DNA of 64,000 nucleotides from Sphingomonas sp. Leaf21 (GTDB lineage: Bacteria; Pseudomonadota; Alphaproteobacteria; Sphingomonadales; Sphingomonadaceae): positions 199,674-263,673 of the forward strand of contig NZ_CAKASM010000003.1 of NCBI RefSeq assembly GCF_916858675.1, written 5' to 3'. The position numbers were made by a program, and so were the translations under genes. Below are positions 18,380-27,015 of the stretch, piece after piece. A model generated the notes under the pieces. It was given only the letters and a program-made list of their open reading frames with translations, searched no databases and was not told the DNA's origin. The stretch's first letter is position 1, and each line of letters begins with the position of its first letter.

Positions 18380-18768
18380 CCCGCGAGCGGGAGGGGGCGG
18401 GGGAGGGCGGAGTGTCTCTCCGGTGGCATCGCTCGCGGCATTCCCTCCCCCATCCCCTCCCGCCTGCGGGAGGGGCGTGCATGTGGCGGGCGGTGTGCGT
18501 CACCATTCGCTTCTGCCGGTTTGGTGGAGCGGCCCGCCCACCCCACGCCTCTCCCCTCCCGCAAGCGGGAGGGGTCGGGGGAGGGCAGGGTGTCTCACCG
18601 AGGACGTCGCTCGCGGCATTCCCTCCCCCATCCCCTCCCGCAAGCGGGAGGGGCGTGCTTGTGGCGGGCGGTGTGCGTCATCGTTCGCTTCTGCCGATTT
18701 GGCGGAGTGGCCCGCGCTCCCCAAGCCTCTCCCCTCCCGCAAGCGGGAGGGGCTGGGGGAGGGCAACG
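18380..18768. repeat. Tandem array of palindromic repeats upstream of kup
   Basis: Repeated ctcccctcccgcNNgcgggagggg hairpins alternate in orientation. Two consecutive units share a period of 178 bp (about 18412-18589 and 18590-18767); for example gctcgcggcattccctccc starts at 18431 and again at 18609. Between hairpins the units carry gtggcgggcggtgtgcgtca and cgcttctgccg. The units differ by scattered substitutions, so the duplication is not recent. The frame of kup stays open through the array by chance. The remaining bases to 18978 show nothing further that I can name. Confidence 0.88.
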
Positions 18769-18978
18769 GGGCCTCGCAGAGACCGGCCCCCCCCCCAGGA
18801 GAACCGCCCAGTGTTGCCCCGCCGCATCGCCCGCCCGGCCAAATCGTGCCGGGACGCAACAACCGGGATGCGTCCGCGTTGCTGGCCTTTTGGGGCCATG
18901 CTAGGGCGGCGCGATGATCACAGGGTTGCCACGGATGTCGCCGATGATCCTCGTCATCACCGGCACGATCGCCCAGTC

Positions 18979-20898
18979 ATGAGCGTCGCCCCGACCGGTC
19001 TCGCGACGACGGCGTCAGAGGATACGCATCACCATCATCCCCAGGGCATGGCGCGGCTCGCGCTGGGCGCGATCGGCGTCGTGTTCGGCGATATCGGCAC
19101 CAGCCCGCTCTACGCCTTTCGCGAGACGTTCGCGAACCCGCACCATCCGCTGCCGCTCGACACCGCGCATATCCTGGGCGTCATCAGCCTGATCTTCTGG
19201 TCGATGATGATCGTCGTGTCGGTCAAGTATGTCGCGATCATCATGCGCGCCGACAACAAGGGCGAGGGGGGCAGCCTGGCGCTGCTCGCGCTCGTCTCGG
19301 GCCAGACCAAGACGCGGCGCTGGTCGCGCGGCATCGTGCTGCTGGGGGTATTCGCCACGGCGCTGTTCTATGGCGACAGCATGATCACGCCAGCCGTGAC
19401 CGTGCTCGGCGCGGTCGAGGGGCTCGCGGTCGCCGCACCGGCATTCGGCGGCTTCGTCCTGCCGATCGCGATCACCATCCTGATCGTGTTGTTCAAGATC
19501 CAGCGGTCGGGGACCGAGCGGGTCGGCCTGTTCTTCGGCCCCGTCATGATGGTCTATTTCGCGTCGATCGCGGTGCTGGGCGTGATGAGCTTCGTCCAGA
19601 CGCCGGGCGTGCTTTGGGCGCTTTCGCCGCATTATGCGATCCAGTTCTTCTTCATCGATCCGCTGCGCGGCTTCCTCGCGCTGGGCTCGGTGGTGCTGGC
19701 GGTGACGGGGGCGGAGGCGCTCTATGCCGATATGGGGCATTTCGGGCGGCGGCCGATCGGCCTGTCCTGGCTCGTCTTCGTGCTGCCCGCGCTGATGCTC
19801 AACTATATGGGGCAGGGCGCGCTGTTGTTCCGCGAGGGCGCCGCCGCGCTCGAAAGCCCCTTCTACATGCTGGCGCCCGAGGGACTGCAGCTGCCACTGG
19901 TCATCCTCGCCACCGCCGCCGCGGTCATCGCCAGCCAGGCGGTCATCACCGGTGCCTTCTCGGTCACGCAACAGGCGATCCAGCTGGGCTTCATGCCGCG
20001 CCTGCGGATCGAACATACGTCGGCCGCCACCGCAGGCCAGATCTACATCCCGCTCATCAACTGGATGCTGATGGTGATGGTCATCCTGCTGGTGCTGTTC
20101 TTCCGATCCTCGTCCAACCTGACCTCGGCCTATGGCATCGCGGTCACCGGGGCGATGCTGATCGACACCTGTCTGCTGGGCGTCGCGCTGACCCGGTTGT
20201 GGAAATGGCCGCTCTATGCCGCGGTGCCGCTGCTCGCGCTCTTCTTCGTGGTCGACGGGGCGTATTTCTTCGCCAACCTGACCAAGGTGCCGTCGGGCGG
20301 CTGGTTCCCGCTGCTGGTCGGCTTCGTCATCTTCACCTTCCTCACCACCTGGTCGACGGGGCGCAAGCTGATGATCCAGCGGCTGCGCGAGGGGACGATG
20401 CCGATCCACATCTTCATCGACTCGGCGGCTGGCGCGGCGAGTCGGGTGCCGGGCACCGCGATCTTCATGACCTCCTCGCCCGAGGGGGTGCCGCACGCGC
20501 TGCTCCACAACCTCAAGCACAACAAGGTGCTTCACGAGCGGATCATCCTGTTGACCGTCAAGATCGTCAGCCAGCCCTATTGGCCCGAGGACGATCGCGC
20601 CAAGCTGGACGACCTCGGGCACGGCTTCCACCGCCTCGTCCTGCGCTTCGGCTTCATGGAAGAGGCCGACGTTCCCGCCGCGCTCAAGCGGGTCGAGATG
20701 GCGGGCGGCAGCTTCAAGATGATGGACACCAGCTTCTTCCTGTCGCGCCAGACATTGCTCGCGGCGGAGCGGCCCGGCATGTCGGTGTGGCGCGAGAAGC
20801 TGTTTTCCTGGATGCTGCGCAACGCCGAAAGCGCGATGGAGTTCTTCCGCCTGCCGACCAATCGCGTGGTCGAGCTTGGCAGCCAGGTGGAAATCTAG
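18979..20898 (+). CDS. kup: Kup-type low-affinity potassium uptake protein
   Basis: The 639-residue inner-membrane protein imports potassium with protons. It begins with a short histidine-containing tail and then the family signature [18 protein letters not shown], followed by about twelve membrane helices (including [21 protein letters not shown] and [19 protein letters not shown]) and a cytoplasmic C-terminal region of about 180 residues. The ATG at 18979 gives the usual family length; upstream sequence in the same frame is repeat DNA. It is followed after 3 bp by a small RNA ligase-family gene. Confidence 0.95.
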   Translation: MSVAPTGLATTASEDTHHHHPQGMARLALGAIGVVFGDIGTSPLYAFRETFANPHHPLPLDTAHILGVISLIFWSMMIVVSVKYVAIIMRADNKGEGGSLALLALVSGQTKTRRWSRGIVLLGVFATALFYGDSMITPAVTVLGAVEGLAVAAPAFGGFVLPIAITILIVLFKIQRSGTERVGLFFGPVMMVYFASIAVLGVMSFVQTPGVLWALSPHYAIQFFFIDPLRGFLALGSVVLAVTGAEALYADMGHFGRRPIGLSWLVFVLPALMLNYMGQGALLFREGAAALESPFYMLAPEGLQLPLVILATAAAVIASQAVITGAFSVTQQAIQLGFMPRLRIEHTSAATAGQIYIPLINWMLMVMVILLVLFFRSSSNLTSAYGIAVTGAMLIDTCLLGVALTRLWKWPLYAAVPLLALFFVVDGAYFFANLTKVPSGGWFPLLVGFVIFTFLTTWSTGRKLMIQRLREGTMPIHIFIDSAAGAASRVPGTAIFMTSSPEGVPHALLHNLKHNKVLHERIILLTVKIVSQPYWPEDDRAKLDDLGHGFHRLVLRFGFMEEADVPAALKRVEMAGGSFKMMDTSFFLSRQTLLAAERPGMSVWREKLFSWMLRNAESAMEFFRLPTNRVVELGSQVEI

Positions 20899-20901
20899 AC
20901 G

Positions 20902-21438
20902 ATGTCCGCCGGTTCCGCGCCGATCCCCGCGCCTATCCCCGCGCCTATCATCGTCACCGCGCTGTTCGGGCGTAGCGACCAGGGCTGGTTCGACGCCTTG
21001 CGACGCGCGCATTTTCCGCCCGAGCGCAACGTGCTGGACGCGCATTGCACGCTCTTCCACCATCTGCCCCCCTCGGTCGAGGCGGAGCTGAAGCACCGGC
21101 TGAACGGCATCACGCGGGGCGTTCGCGCGCCCGAGGCCTGGGCGGGCGGTATCATGTCGCTGGGCCGCGGCGTGGCGATCCGGATCGAGTCGCCGGGCCT
21201 CGTCGCGATCCGGCGGGACCTGGTGGACGCGTTTGCGGGCCTCCTGACGCCGCAGGATGCGGGGGGCTGGCGTCCGCACGTGACGATCCAGAACAAGGTG
21301 ACGCCCGGCACCGCCAAGCTGCTGCAACAACAGATGGAGCGCGATTTCCAACCCCGCGCGATCGAGCTGATCGGGCTTGGCGCGTGGTGGTATCGGGGCG
21401 GTCCTTGGGAATTGCTGTCGCGTCATTTGTTCGCTTGA
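20902..21438 (+). CDS. 2'-5' RNA ligase family (2H phosphoesterase) protein
   Basis: The 178-residue protein has the two H-x-T/S-x motifs of the 2H phosphoesterase fold: H48-C-T50-L near the N-terminus and HVTIQN near residue 130. This family includes bacterial LigT/ThpR cyclic phosphodiesterases acting on RNA ends. The N-terminus carries a short duplication (IPAPIPAP) from a 12-bp direct repeat. It starts 3 bp after kup, so they are probably co-transcribed. The promoter of the following tRNA overlaps its stop codon. Confidence 0.85.
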   Translation: MSAGSAPIPAPIPAPIIVTALFGRSDQGWFDALRRAHFPPERNVLDAHCTLFHHLPPSVEAELKHRLNGITRGVRAPEAWAGGIMSLGRGVAIRIESPGLVAIRRDLVDAFAGLLTPQDAGGWRPHVTIQNKVTPGTAKLLQQQMERDFQPRAIELIGLGAWWYRGGPWELLSRHLFA

Positions 21439-21462
21439 CGCCGCCCCGAACCCCTGTCTATA
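21435..21462 (+). promoter_or_regulatory. Promoter of the CAU tRNA
   Basis: TTGACG (21435-21440) and TCTATA (21457-21462) are separated by 16 bp, close to the vegetative sigma consensus. The -10 ends 33 bp before the tRNA. The -35 overlaps the stop codon of the upstream gene. Transcription would begin near 21470, just before a caccgggtg repeat whose inverted copy lies after the tRNA. Confidence 0.65.
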
Positions 21463-21495
21463 GGCGCGCCTCCACCGGGTGAAACGCCTTGGCAT

Positions 21496-21572
21496 GGCGA
21501 AGTAGCTCAGCTGGTTAGAGCAGCGGAATCATAATCCGCGTGTCGGGGGTTCAAGTCCCTCCTTCGCTACCA
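21496..21572 (+). tRNA. tRNA with CAU anticodon, probably elongator tRNA-Met
   Basis: The 77-nt sequence folds as a standard cloverleaf: acceptor GGCGAAG/CTTCGCT (first pair G-U), D-arm containing AGCTCAGCTGGTTAGAGC, anticodon stem GCGGA/TCCGC with loop ATCATAA (anticodon CAT), T-arm with GGTTCAAGTCC, and an encoded CCA (21570-21572). GTAGCTCAG with the T-A rich anticodon loop resembles elongator methionine tRNA. tRNA-Ile with a lysidine-modified CAT anticodon is the main alternative. A 9-bp inverted repeat (21473-21481 and 21571-21579) flanks it and may help end or process the transcript. Confidence 0.92.
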
Positions 21573-21579
21573 CCCGGTG

Positions 21580-22061
21580 AATTTCCTGACAGTCCGGCTG
21601 CGATTGCGCGCCCCGTGTCATGTCCCGCCTCCCTTGAAAACCTGAGCTCCCTACGCTTCCGCGGTGTTGCTAACGGCGGCAAATGACGCGGCTGTGTCGA
21701 TGGCATCGGGTGTCAGCATCGAACGTCATCCGAAACGGATCATTCGATCCGCCATGGCCTCGACTCGGGCAGGCGAGGTCGATACCTGTCGCCGAATATT
21801 CTGAGGTAAATCGAAGCATTTACCGGTCGGAATGAGCGAAAATTATGATATGCCGCAATGCACAATAATTTTGTTGTGCTATTCCAGTATCTTGATAAAC
21901 CTGCGGATGAGATAGCATGGTATCTTGATCCAGGTTGATGTATCGCTTTCGCGATGACGGACGGTTAGGCGCGTCGCAACTGGGCGGGCATTTTAACCGG
22001 TCCTTCGCTTCTGAAGGTTATGAATTTCTAGACAATTCAGGGGGGCATCGGTTTTTCCGCC
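21580..22061. other. Intergenic region with an AT-rich stretch
   Basis: No convincing gene is seen in these 482 bases. The part at about 21780-21960 is strikingly AT-rich for this genome and contains a hairpin, gcacaa (21860-21865) with ttgtgc (21874-21879) around an 8-base loop. It could hold the promoter region of the following diguanylate cyclase gene or a small RNA, but no clear promoter pair was found. Confidence 0.45.
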
Positions 22062-23282
22062 GTGAACGCTGCAGTCTACGCACTGATAGCCAATAGCTGC
22101 ATGGCAGCGCTCTTCGTCATGACCTATGGCGTGGTGGCGGTGTCCTATTCGCGGCAACGTGCGGCGGCGTGGTTCATGGGCAGCTATTTCTTCGGCTTCC
22201 TGACGCCGATCTGCGAGTTGCTCGTCCGGTTCACCGACCATGTGCTGCTCTTCTCGCTGCTCGGCTATGCGGTCTTCCTGGGCGGCATATTGATGATGTC
22301 GGTCGGGATACAGGCCTTTGCCGGACAGCGCCCGCGATGGCGGTTCGCGGTCGTCGCCTGGATCGGCGGCATCACGCTCAGGCTGGCGATACTGGGTGGG
22401 ACGCGCGGCACGCTCGGATACGAGATGCTGTTCCAGCTGCCCTTCGCCTTCGCCTCGATCATGGTGCTGCGGTCGGTGGGGCAGATCGGCCAGTCGGGAC
22501 CGATCCGCGCGATGTTGACGAGCATCTTCGGCGTCATCTGCGCGCACTTCCTCGCCAAGCCGTTCCTCGCCGCCGCGATCGGGTCGGGCGAGTCCGCCAA
22601 AGCCTATGTCAACAGCGTCTATGCGGTCGCGTCGCAGGTCTCGACCGGCGTCCTGCTGGTCGCGGCGGGCCTGTTCCTGATGCTGCTGGTCATCCAGAAG
22701 GCGCTGGAGGAGACGATCCTCGACGCCGAGACCGATCCGCTGACCGGGCTGACCAATCGGCGTGGCCTGTCGCGCATGGGGCCGCGCCTGATGGCCGAGG
22801 CCGAGCGTCAGGGCTATGGGCTCTATGTCCTCATGCTCGACCTCGATCATTTCAAGCGGATCAACGATCAATATGGCCATGCGACGGGCGACTCGGTGCT
22901 GGTCGCCTTTGCGCGCGTCCTCGAAACGCTGGCCGCGGAGGACGTACTGACCGTCCGCATGGGCGGCGAGGAATTCGCGCTGTTGGTCCCCGATGCCGAC
23001 AGCGCGCCCGACGGGCTCGACAATCGCGCGACACGGCTCGGGCGAGCGATCCGCGTCGCGTTGGAACCCTTCGAGGACCGGGGCATGCCTCCGCTGACCG
23101 TCAGTGGCGGGGCCGTCCGCTACATGCGGGGCGAGACGCTGGAGGGCATGATAGCTCGTGCCGACCAGCTCGCCTATCGCGCCAAGCGTGCCGGGCGCGA
23201 TCGGATCCTGCACGACCGATCGGATATCGTCCCCGAACGTGGCACGGCCTGGCCGGAGGCGGCCCGCCTCGTCGCGGGTTAG
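22062..23282 (+). CDS. Membrane-bound diguanylate cyclase (GGDEF domain)
   Basis: The 406-residue protein has about six membrane helices in residues 1-215 and a C-terminal GGDEF domain from about residue 225 (ETDPLTGLTNRRGL; LDLDHFKRINDQYGHATGD). The active-site motif is GGEEF at 301-305, compatible with cyclic-di-GMP synthesis. The allosteric RxxD site normally found five residues before it is absent (LAAEDVLTVRM), so product inhibition through that site is unlikely. The start is GTG with no good ribosome-binding site, so the N-terminus is not certain. It ends 3 bp from the convergent fdhD. Confidence 0.9.
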   Translation: MNAAVYALIANSCMAALFVMTYGVVAVSYSRQRAAAWFMGSYFFGFLTPICELLVRFTDHVLLFSLLGYAVFLGGILMMSVGIQAFAGQRPRWRFAVVAWIGGITLRLAILGGTRGTLGYEMLFQLPFAFASIMVLRSVGQIGQSGPIRAMLTSIFGVICAHFLAKPFLAAAIGSGESAKAYVNSVYAVASQVSTGVLLVAAGLFLMLLVIQKALEETILDAETDPLTGLTNRRGLSRMGPRLMAEAERQGYGLYVLMLDLDHFKRINDQYGHATGDSVLVAFARVLETLAAEDVLTVRMGGEEFALLVPDADSAPDGLDNRATRLGRAIRVALEPFEDRGMPPLTVSGGAVRYMRGETLEGMIARADQLAYRAKRAGRDRILHDRSDIVPERGTAWPEAARLVAG

Positions 23283-23285
23283 GCA

Positions 23286-24092
23286 TCACCCGAAGAGCCC
23301 ATGCGGATCGTGCGCGATCAGCATCGCGTCGGCACGCGCCAGCGCGATCAGGGTCAGGCCGTGCGCACGCGCATGGTCGATCGCCAGGCTGGTCGGGGCG
23401 GATATGCCCATCAATAGGCCGACACCCGCGACCAGCGCCTTGTCGACCATTTCGTAGCTGATCCGCGAGGTCACGAGGATGAAGTCGGCCTGGCACGCCG
23501 TCGCGCGGGCAAGCTGCCCGACCAGCTTGTCGAGCGCATTGTGCCGTCCGACGTCCTCCGCCGCCGCCAGCACCGCGCCCGTGGCGTCGCAGGCGATGGC
23601 GGCATGGACCGCGCCGGTCCGCGCATTGAGCGGTTGATGCGCGCGAATGTCGGCGAGGACGGCGAACAGCGTCGCGGGATGCGCGGCGGGGGCAGGGGGG
23701 CGGCGCGTCACCGGACGTTCGATCTGCTCCAGGCCGGACAGACCGCATAGCCCGCAGCTCGTATCGCTGGTCCGGTGACGGACGCGGTCCTGTATGCGAC
23801 CGCGCAGACCTTCGGCGAGGGTGACGCGGACGATCCACCCGGCCTCCGCCGCAAAGGGCTCGATCGCGATCATGTCGCGGGGCGCGTCGATCAGCCGTTC
23901 CGTCAGCAGGAAGCCCGTGGCGAAATCCTCCAGCCGCTCGGGCGTCATCATCATCACCGCATAGCCGAAGCCGTCGACCTCGATCGCCACCGGGCATTCG
24001 ACCGCCACCGTGCGCGCCATGGCGTCGGTGCCACCGTCCGGACCCAGGCGGATCAGCGTCAGCGGGCGAACCGGCTCGGCATCGACACTCAC
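23286..24092 (-). CDS. fdhD: Formate dehydrogenase accessory sulfurtransferase FdhD
   Basis: FdhD passes sulfur from a cysteine desulfurase to the molybdenum cofactor so that formate dehydrogenase becomes active. The 268-residue protein has the essential C-x-x-C motif (C113, C116 in TSCGLCGLSG) and family blocks EDFATGFLLTERLI, AAEDVGRHNALDKLVG and FILVTSRISYEMVDKA. I chose the GTG at 24092 because it overlaps the mobA stop (GTGA), gives full family length, and no in-frame ATG lies before the conserved part. It is third in a minus-strand unit with the molybdoenzyme and mobA. Confidence 0.93.
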   Translation of the reverse strand: MSVDAEPVRPLTLIRLGPDGGTDAMARTVAVECPVAIEVDGFGYAVMMMTPERLEDFATGFLLTERLIDAPRDMIAIEPFAAEAGWIVRVTLAEGLRGRIQDRVRHRTSDTSCGLCGLSGLEQIERPVTRRPPAPAAHPATLFAVLADIRAHQPLNARTGAVHAAIACDATGAVLAAAEDVGRHNALDKLVGQLARATACQADFILVTSRISYEMVDKALVAGVGLLMGISAPTSLAIDHARAHGLTLIALARADAMLIAHDPHGLFG

Positions 24093-24595
24093 AATTCGGC
24101 GAGGTCGGCGGGGGTGTTCACATTGGCGATGGGCTCGGGCGAGGCGATGGGAATCGCGCCGACCGCCCTGGCCCATCCGCGCATCGAGCGGTCGTGACCC
24201 AGCGACAGATGCGCCATCAGATGCGCGCCCAGCGCCGCGGGCCACAGCCCCAGCACCGGCGCATCCTGGCAATAGCTGGGCTCGCGCCGCATGATCGCCT
24301 CGATCAGTCCTTCGGGCAGGCGGGGCATGTCGCAACCGATGGTCAGGACGCAGCGAAAGCCGTTGGCGGCGGCATAATCGAGCGCCCCGGCGATCCCGCC
24401 CAATGGCCCCAGGCCGGGTTCGGGCATGTCGGGCACCCCGTCATCCCCGCCGACCTGCACCACCCGCGTGCAATAGGGGGCGATCAGGCCGCGCGCATGC
24501 GTCACGAGCGGCTGGTCGCCGAGCATGGCGAATGCCTTGTTCGATCCGAAGCGCGACGACCGCCCGCCCGCCAGGACGGCTCCCAAAATGCTCAT
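24089..24595 (-). CDS. mobA: Molybdenum cofactor guanylyltransferase
   Basis: MobA attaches GMP to molybdopterin to form the guanine dinucleotide cofactor used by the neighbouring molybdoenzyme. The 168-residue protein has the nucleotide-binding signature AVLAGGRSSRFGSNKAF at its N-terminus, GLGPLGGIAGAL, and the metal-binding IGCDMP. It is a little shorter than the roughly 190-residue E. coli MobA. It starts 10 bp after the molybdoenzyme stop and overlaps fdhD by 4 nt. Confidence 0.93.
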   Translation of the reverse strand: MSILGAVLAGGRSSRFGSNKAFAMLGDQPLVTHARGLIAPYCTRVVQVGGDDGVPDMPEPGLGPLGGIAGALDYAAANGFRCVLTIGCDMPRLPEGLIEAIMRREPSYCQDAPVLGLWPAALGAHLMAHLSLGHDRSMRGWARAVGAIPIASPEPIANVNTPADLAEL

Positions 24596-24605
24596 GACCG
24601 CGTGC

Positions 24606-26894
24606 TCATGCCTGGGCGCGCACCTTCACCGGCACCGACTTGCCCGCGGGCACATGGCTTTCCAGTGCATGATGCTCGAGCGGGATCAGATAGTTGAGTT
24701 CGGGGTAATAGCCGCCGATGCACCCTTCCGGAATGTTGTACTCGACGACGCGAAGACCCTCGACCACGCGGCTTTCGCCATCGTCCGCGTCGCCCTCCAG
24801 CGCGATCGTCTGACCATCGGTCAGGCCGAGCCGGGCAATGTCGGCCTTGTTCATCATCGCGACCATCCGCGTGCCGCTGATCCCCCGGAAGCGATCGTCA
24901 TAGCCGTAGATGGTCGTGTTGAACTGGTCGTTCGAACGCAGGGTGATGAGCCGCATCCGTCCCTCGGCAGGCGTGATGCCCGAGGCGTCCATCGCGCGCG
25001 GCACGTTGAACTCGGCCTTGCCGCTCTCGGTTTCCCATTTGCGGTGCGACGCCGGGTTGCCCTTCCAGAAGCCGCCCGGTTCGAACAGTCGATCGTTGAA
25101 GTTGGCGAACTTGTCCGGATAGACATTCTCGATCGCGTCGCGGACCAGGCCATAGTCGCCGACCCACGCGTCCCAAGGGACGTTGGGATTGGGTTCCAGC
25201 ACCGCCTTGGCGATGCCCGCGACGATCGCGGGTTCGGACAGCAGGGTGTCGGCGGCGGGCGTCGCCTTGCCGACCGAGCCGTAGATATGGCTGAACGAAT
25301 CCTCCATCGACACCGCCTGGCGTCCGGCCGCCTGCATGTCGGTTTCCAGACGGCCGAGGCAGGGGAGGATGTAGCTTTCTTCTCCGGGCACCAGATGGCT
25401 CTTGTTGAGCTTGGTGGCGATGTGGACGGTGATGGGCAGCTTGCCCCAGGCCGCCTTCATCTTGGCATGTTCGGGGGTCGCGCGCAGGAAATTGCCGCCG
25501 AGCTGGACGAATCCTTGCGCCGACCCTGCGATGATCTGGCGGCAGGCTTCGACCGTGTCCCAGCCATTTTCGGTCGGGGGCTCGAACTCGAACAATTCCT
25601 TCAGCCGCTCGACGGGGGCAAGCTCGGTCTTTTCGGTGATGCCGACGGTGCGCTGGCCCTGCACGTTGCTGTGCCCGCGAACCGGCCCCGGCCCCGCGCC
25701 CTCGCGTCCGATATTGCCGCGCAGCAGCAGCAGGTTGACGATCATGTGCAGCGCATCGATGCCATAGCGATGCTGGGTGATGCCCATGCCATAGACCGCG
25801 ATGACGCGCTCCGCCTTCATATAGACGCGCGCCGACTGTTCGATCGCGTCGCGGGTCAGACCCGAATCGCGGATGATCTCGCTCCACGCGGCGTTGCGGC
25901 AATAATTGGCGAAGTCCTCGAACCGCGTGGTGTGCTGTTCGATGAAGTGATGGTCGAGGATGCGCTTCGTGCCCTTGGCGACCGCGCGGTCGTCTTCCTC
26001 GATCACCAGCTTGCAGATGCCGGTCAGCGCGGCGATGTCGCCGCCCGCCTTCACCTGATGATATTGGCTGGAAATGTCGGTCGAGCTGCCGGTCAGCATC
26101 TGGACCGGGTTCTGCGGCGAGGCGAAGCGTTCCCAGCCGCGTTCGCGCAAGGGGTTGAAGGTCACGATCTCGACCCCGCGCTTGGCGCAGGCCTGGAGAT
26201 TATGGAGCATCCGCGGGGCGTTGGTCGCGACATTCTGCCCGAAGGAGAAGATCGCGTCGCACTTGTCGTAATCCTCCATCTGGATCGTCGCGACGGGCGA
26301 GCCGATGGCGGACTTGAGGCCGACCGAAGTCGTCTCGTGACACATGTTCGAGCTGTCGGGCAGGTTCTGCTGCCCCCACATCCGCGCGAACAGCGAATAC
26401 ATGAACGAGGTTTCGAGACTGGCGCGGCCCGACGCGTAGAGGACGACCTTGGTCGGATCGCAGGCCTTCAGCTTGGCGCCGATCGCGGCGAACGCCTCGT
26501 CCCAGCTTACCGCCACATAGCGATCCGTGGCGCGGTCGTAGCGCATCGGATGGGTCAGGCGGCCCGCCTGTTCCAGGTCGTGATCGGGCCAGGCCTCCAG
26601 TTCGGTCACGCTATGCTTGGCGAAAAATTCGGGTGTGACGCGCAGCGAACTCAGTTCCCAGGCGGTCGCCTTGGCGCCGTTCTCGCAGAATTCGGCGATG
26701 TGCGGCTTGGCGGGCTTGCCCCAGGCGCAGCTCACGCACATCACGCCGCCGGGCTTGTTCTGGCGGCGCAGCGTGTCGAGCGTGTCGGGCCCAAGCCCTT
26801 CCTTGGGGAGGACCTTCGCCATGCCCTTCATCGAACCCCAGCCGCCCGCAGGCGCGGTATATTCGGTGATCCTCACATCGTCTTCGTCGCGCAT
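24606..26894 (-). CDS. FdhF/YdeP-family molybdopterin oxidoreductase
   Basis: The 762-residue protein belongs to the molybdopterin-guanine-dinucleotide oxidoreductases of the FdhF/YdeP type. Visible features are a cysteine group near the N-terminus (C53, C56, C70 in MCVSCAWGKPAKP and IAEFCENGAK), C185 in SSNMCHETTS as likely molybdenum ligand, GMGITQHRYG, and LRSNDQFNTTIYGYDDRF in the C-terminal cofactor domain. Only three N-terminal cysteines are obvious, fewer than in true formate dehydrogenases, so an iron-sulfur cluster there is uncertain. I chose the ATG at 26894, which has GGAGA upstream; no Tat signal is present. Clustering with fdhD and mobA favours formate oxidation, but the substrate is unproven. 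Confidence 0.88.
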   Translation of the reverse strand: MRDEDDVRITEYTAPAGGWGSMKGMAKVLPKEGLGPDTLDTLRRQNKPGGVMCVSCAWGKPAKPHIAEFCENGAKATAWELSSLRVTPEFFAKHSVTELEAWPDHDLEQAGRLTHPMRYDRATDRYVAVSWDEAFAAIGAKLKACDPTKVVLYASGRASLETSFMYSLFARMWGQQNLPDSSNMCHETTSVGLKSAIGSPVATIQMEDYDKCDAIFSFGQNVATNAPRMLHNLQACAKRGVEIVTFNPLRERGWERFASPQNPVQMLTGSSTDISSQYHQVKAGGDIAALTGICKLVIEEDDRAVAKGTKRILDHHFIEQHTTRFEDFANYCRNAAWSEIIRDSGLTRDAIEQSARVYMKAERVIAVYGMGITQHRYGIDALHMIVNLLLLRGNIGREGAGPGPVRGHSNVQGQRTVGITEKTELAPVERLKELFEFEPPTENGWDTVEACRQIIAGSAQGFVQLGGNFLRATPEHAKMKAAWGKLPITVHIATKLNKSHLVPGEESYILPCLGRLETDMQAAGRQAVSMEDSFSHIYGSVGKATPAADTLLSEPAIVAGIAKAVLEPNPNVPWDAWVGDYGLVRDAIENVYPDKFANFNDRLFEPGGFWKGNPASHRKWETESGKAEFNVPRAMDASGITPAEGRMRLITLRSNDQFNTTIYGYDDRFRGISGTRMVAMMNKADIARLGLTDGQTIALEGDADDGESRVVEGLRVVEYNIPEGCIGGYYPELNYLIPLEHHALESHVPAGKSVPVKVRAQA

Positions 26895-27015
26895 CGGGCA
26901 AATCTCCACTTGCAACGCCCAACGAAGCTAACGCCGAATGGCCGCATGAGAAGCGGTTCATTTTTGTCGCCCGTGTGACTATCTAGGGCGCAAACGTGCT
27001 TCACAGGATTACGCC

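Noticed and set aside
18380..18768. Possible CRISPR array
   Set aside because: The period is about 178 bp, the repeats are palindromic and alternate in direction, there are no unique spacers of uniform length, and no cas genes are present.
18340..18978. N-terminal extension of Kup through the repeat array
   Set aside because: The frame stays open only because the GC-rich repeats lack stops; the Kup family begins at the histidine-containing segment near 18979.
21496..21572. Initiator tRNA-Met
   Set aside because: The D-arm and anticodon arm lack the initiator features (three G-C pairs in the anticodon stem and a mismatched 1-72 C-A type pair); elongator Met or Ile-CAU fits better.
24525..26978. 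Plus-strand open frame of about 817 codons opposite the molybdoenzyme gene
   Set aside because: It is the antisense of the FdhF/YdeP gene, which shows clear family motifs; the plus-strand product does not.
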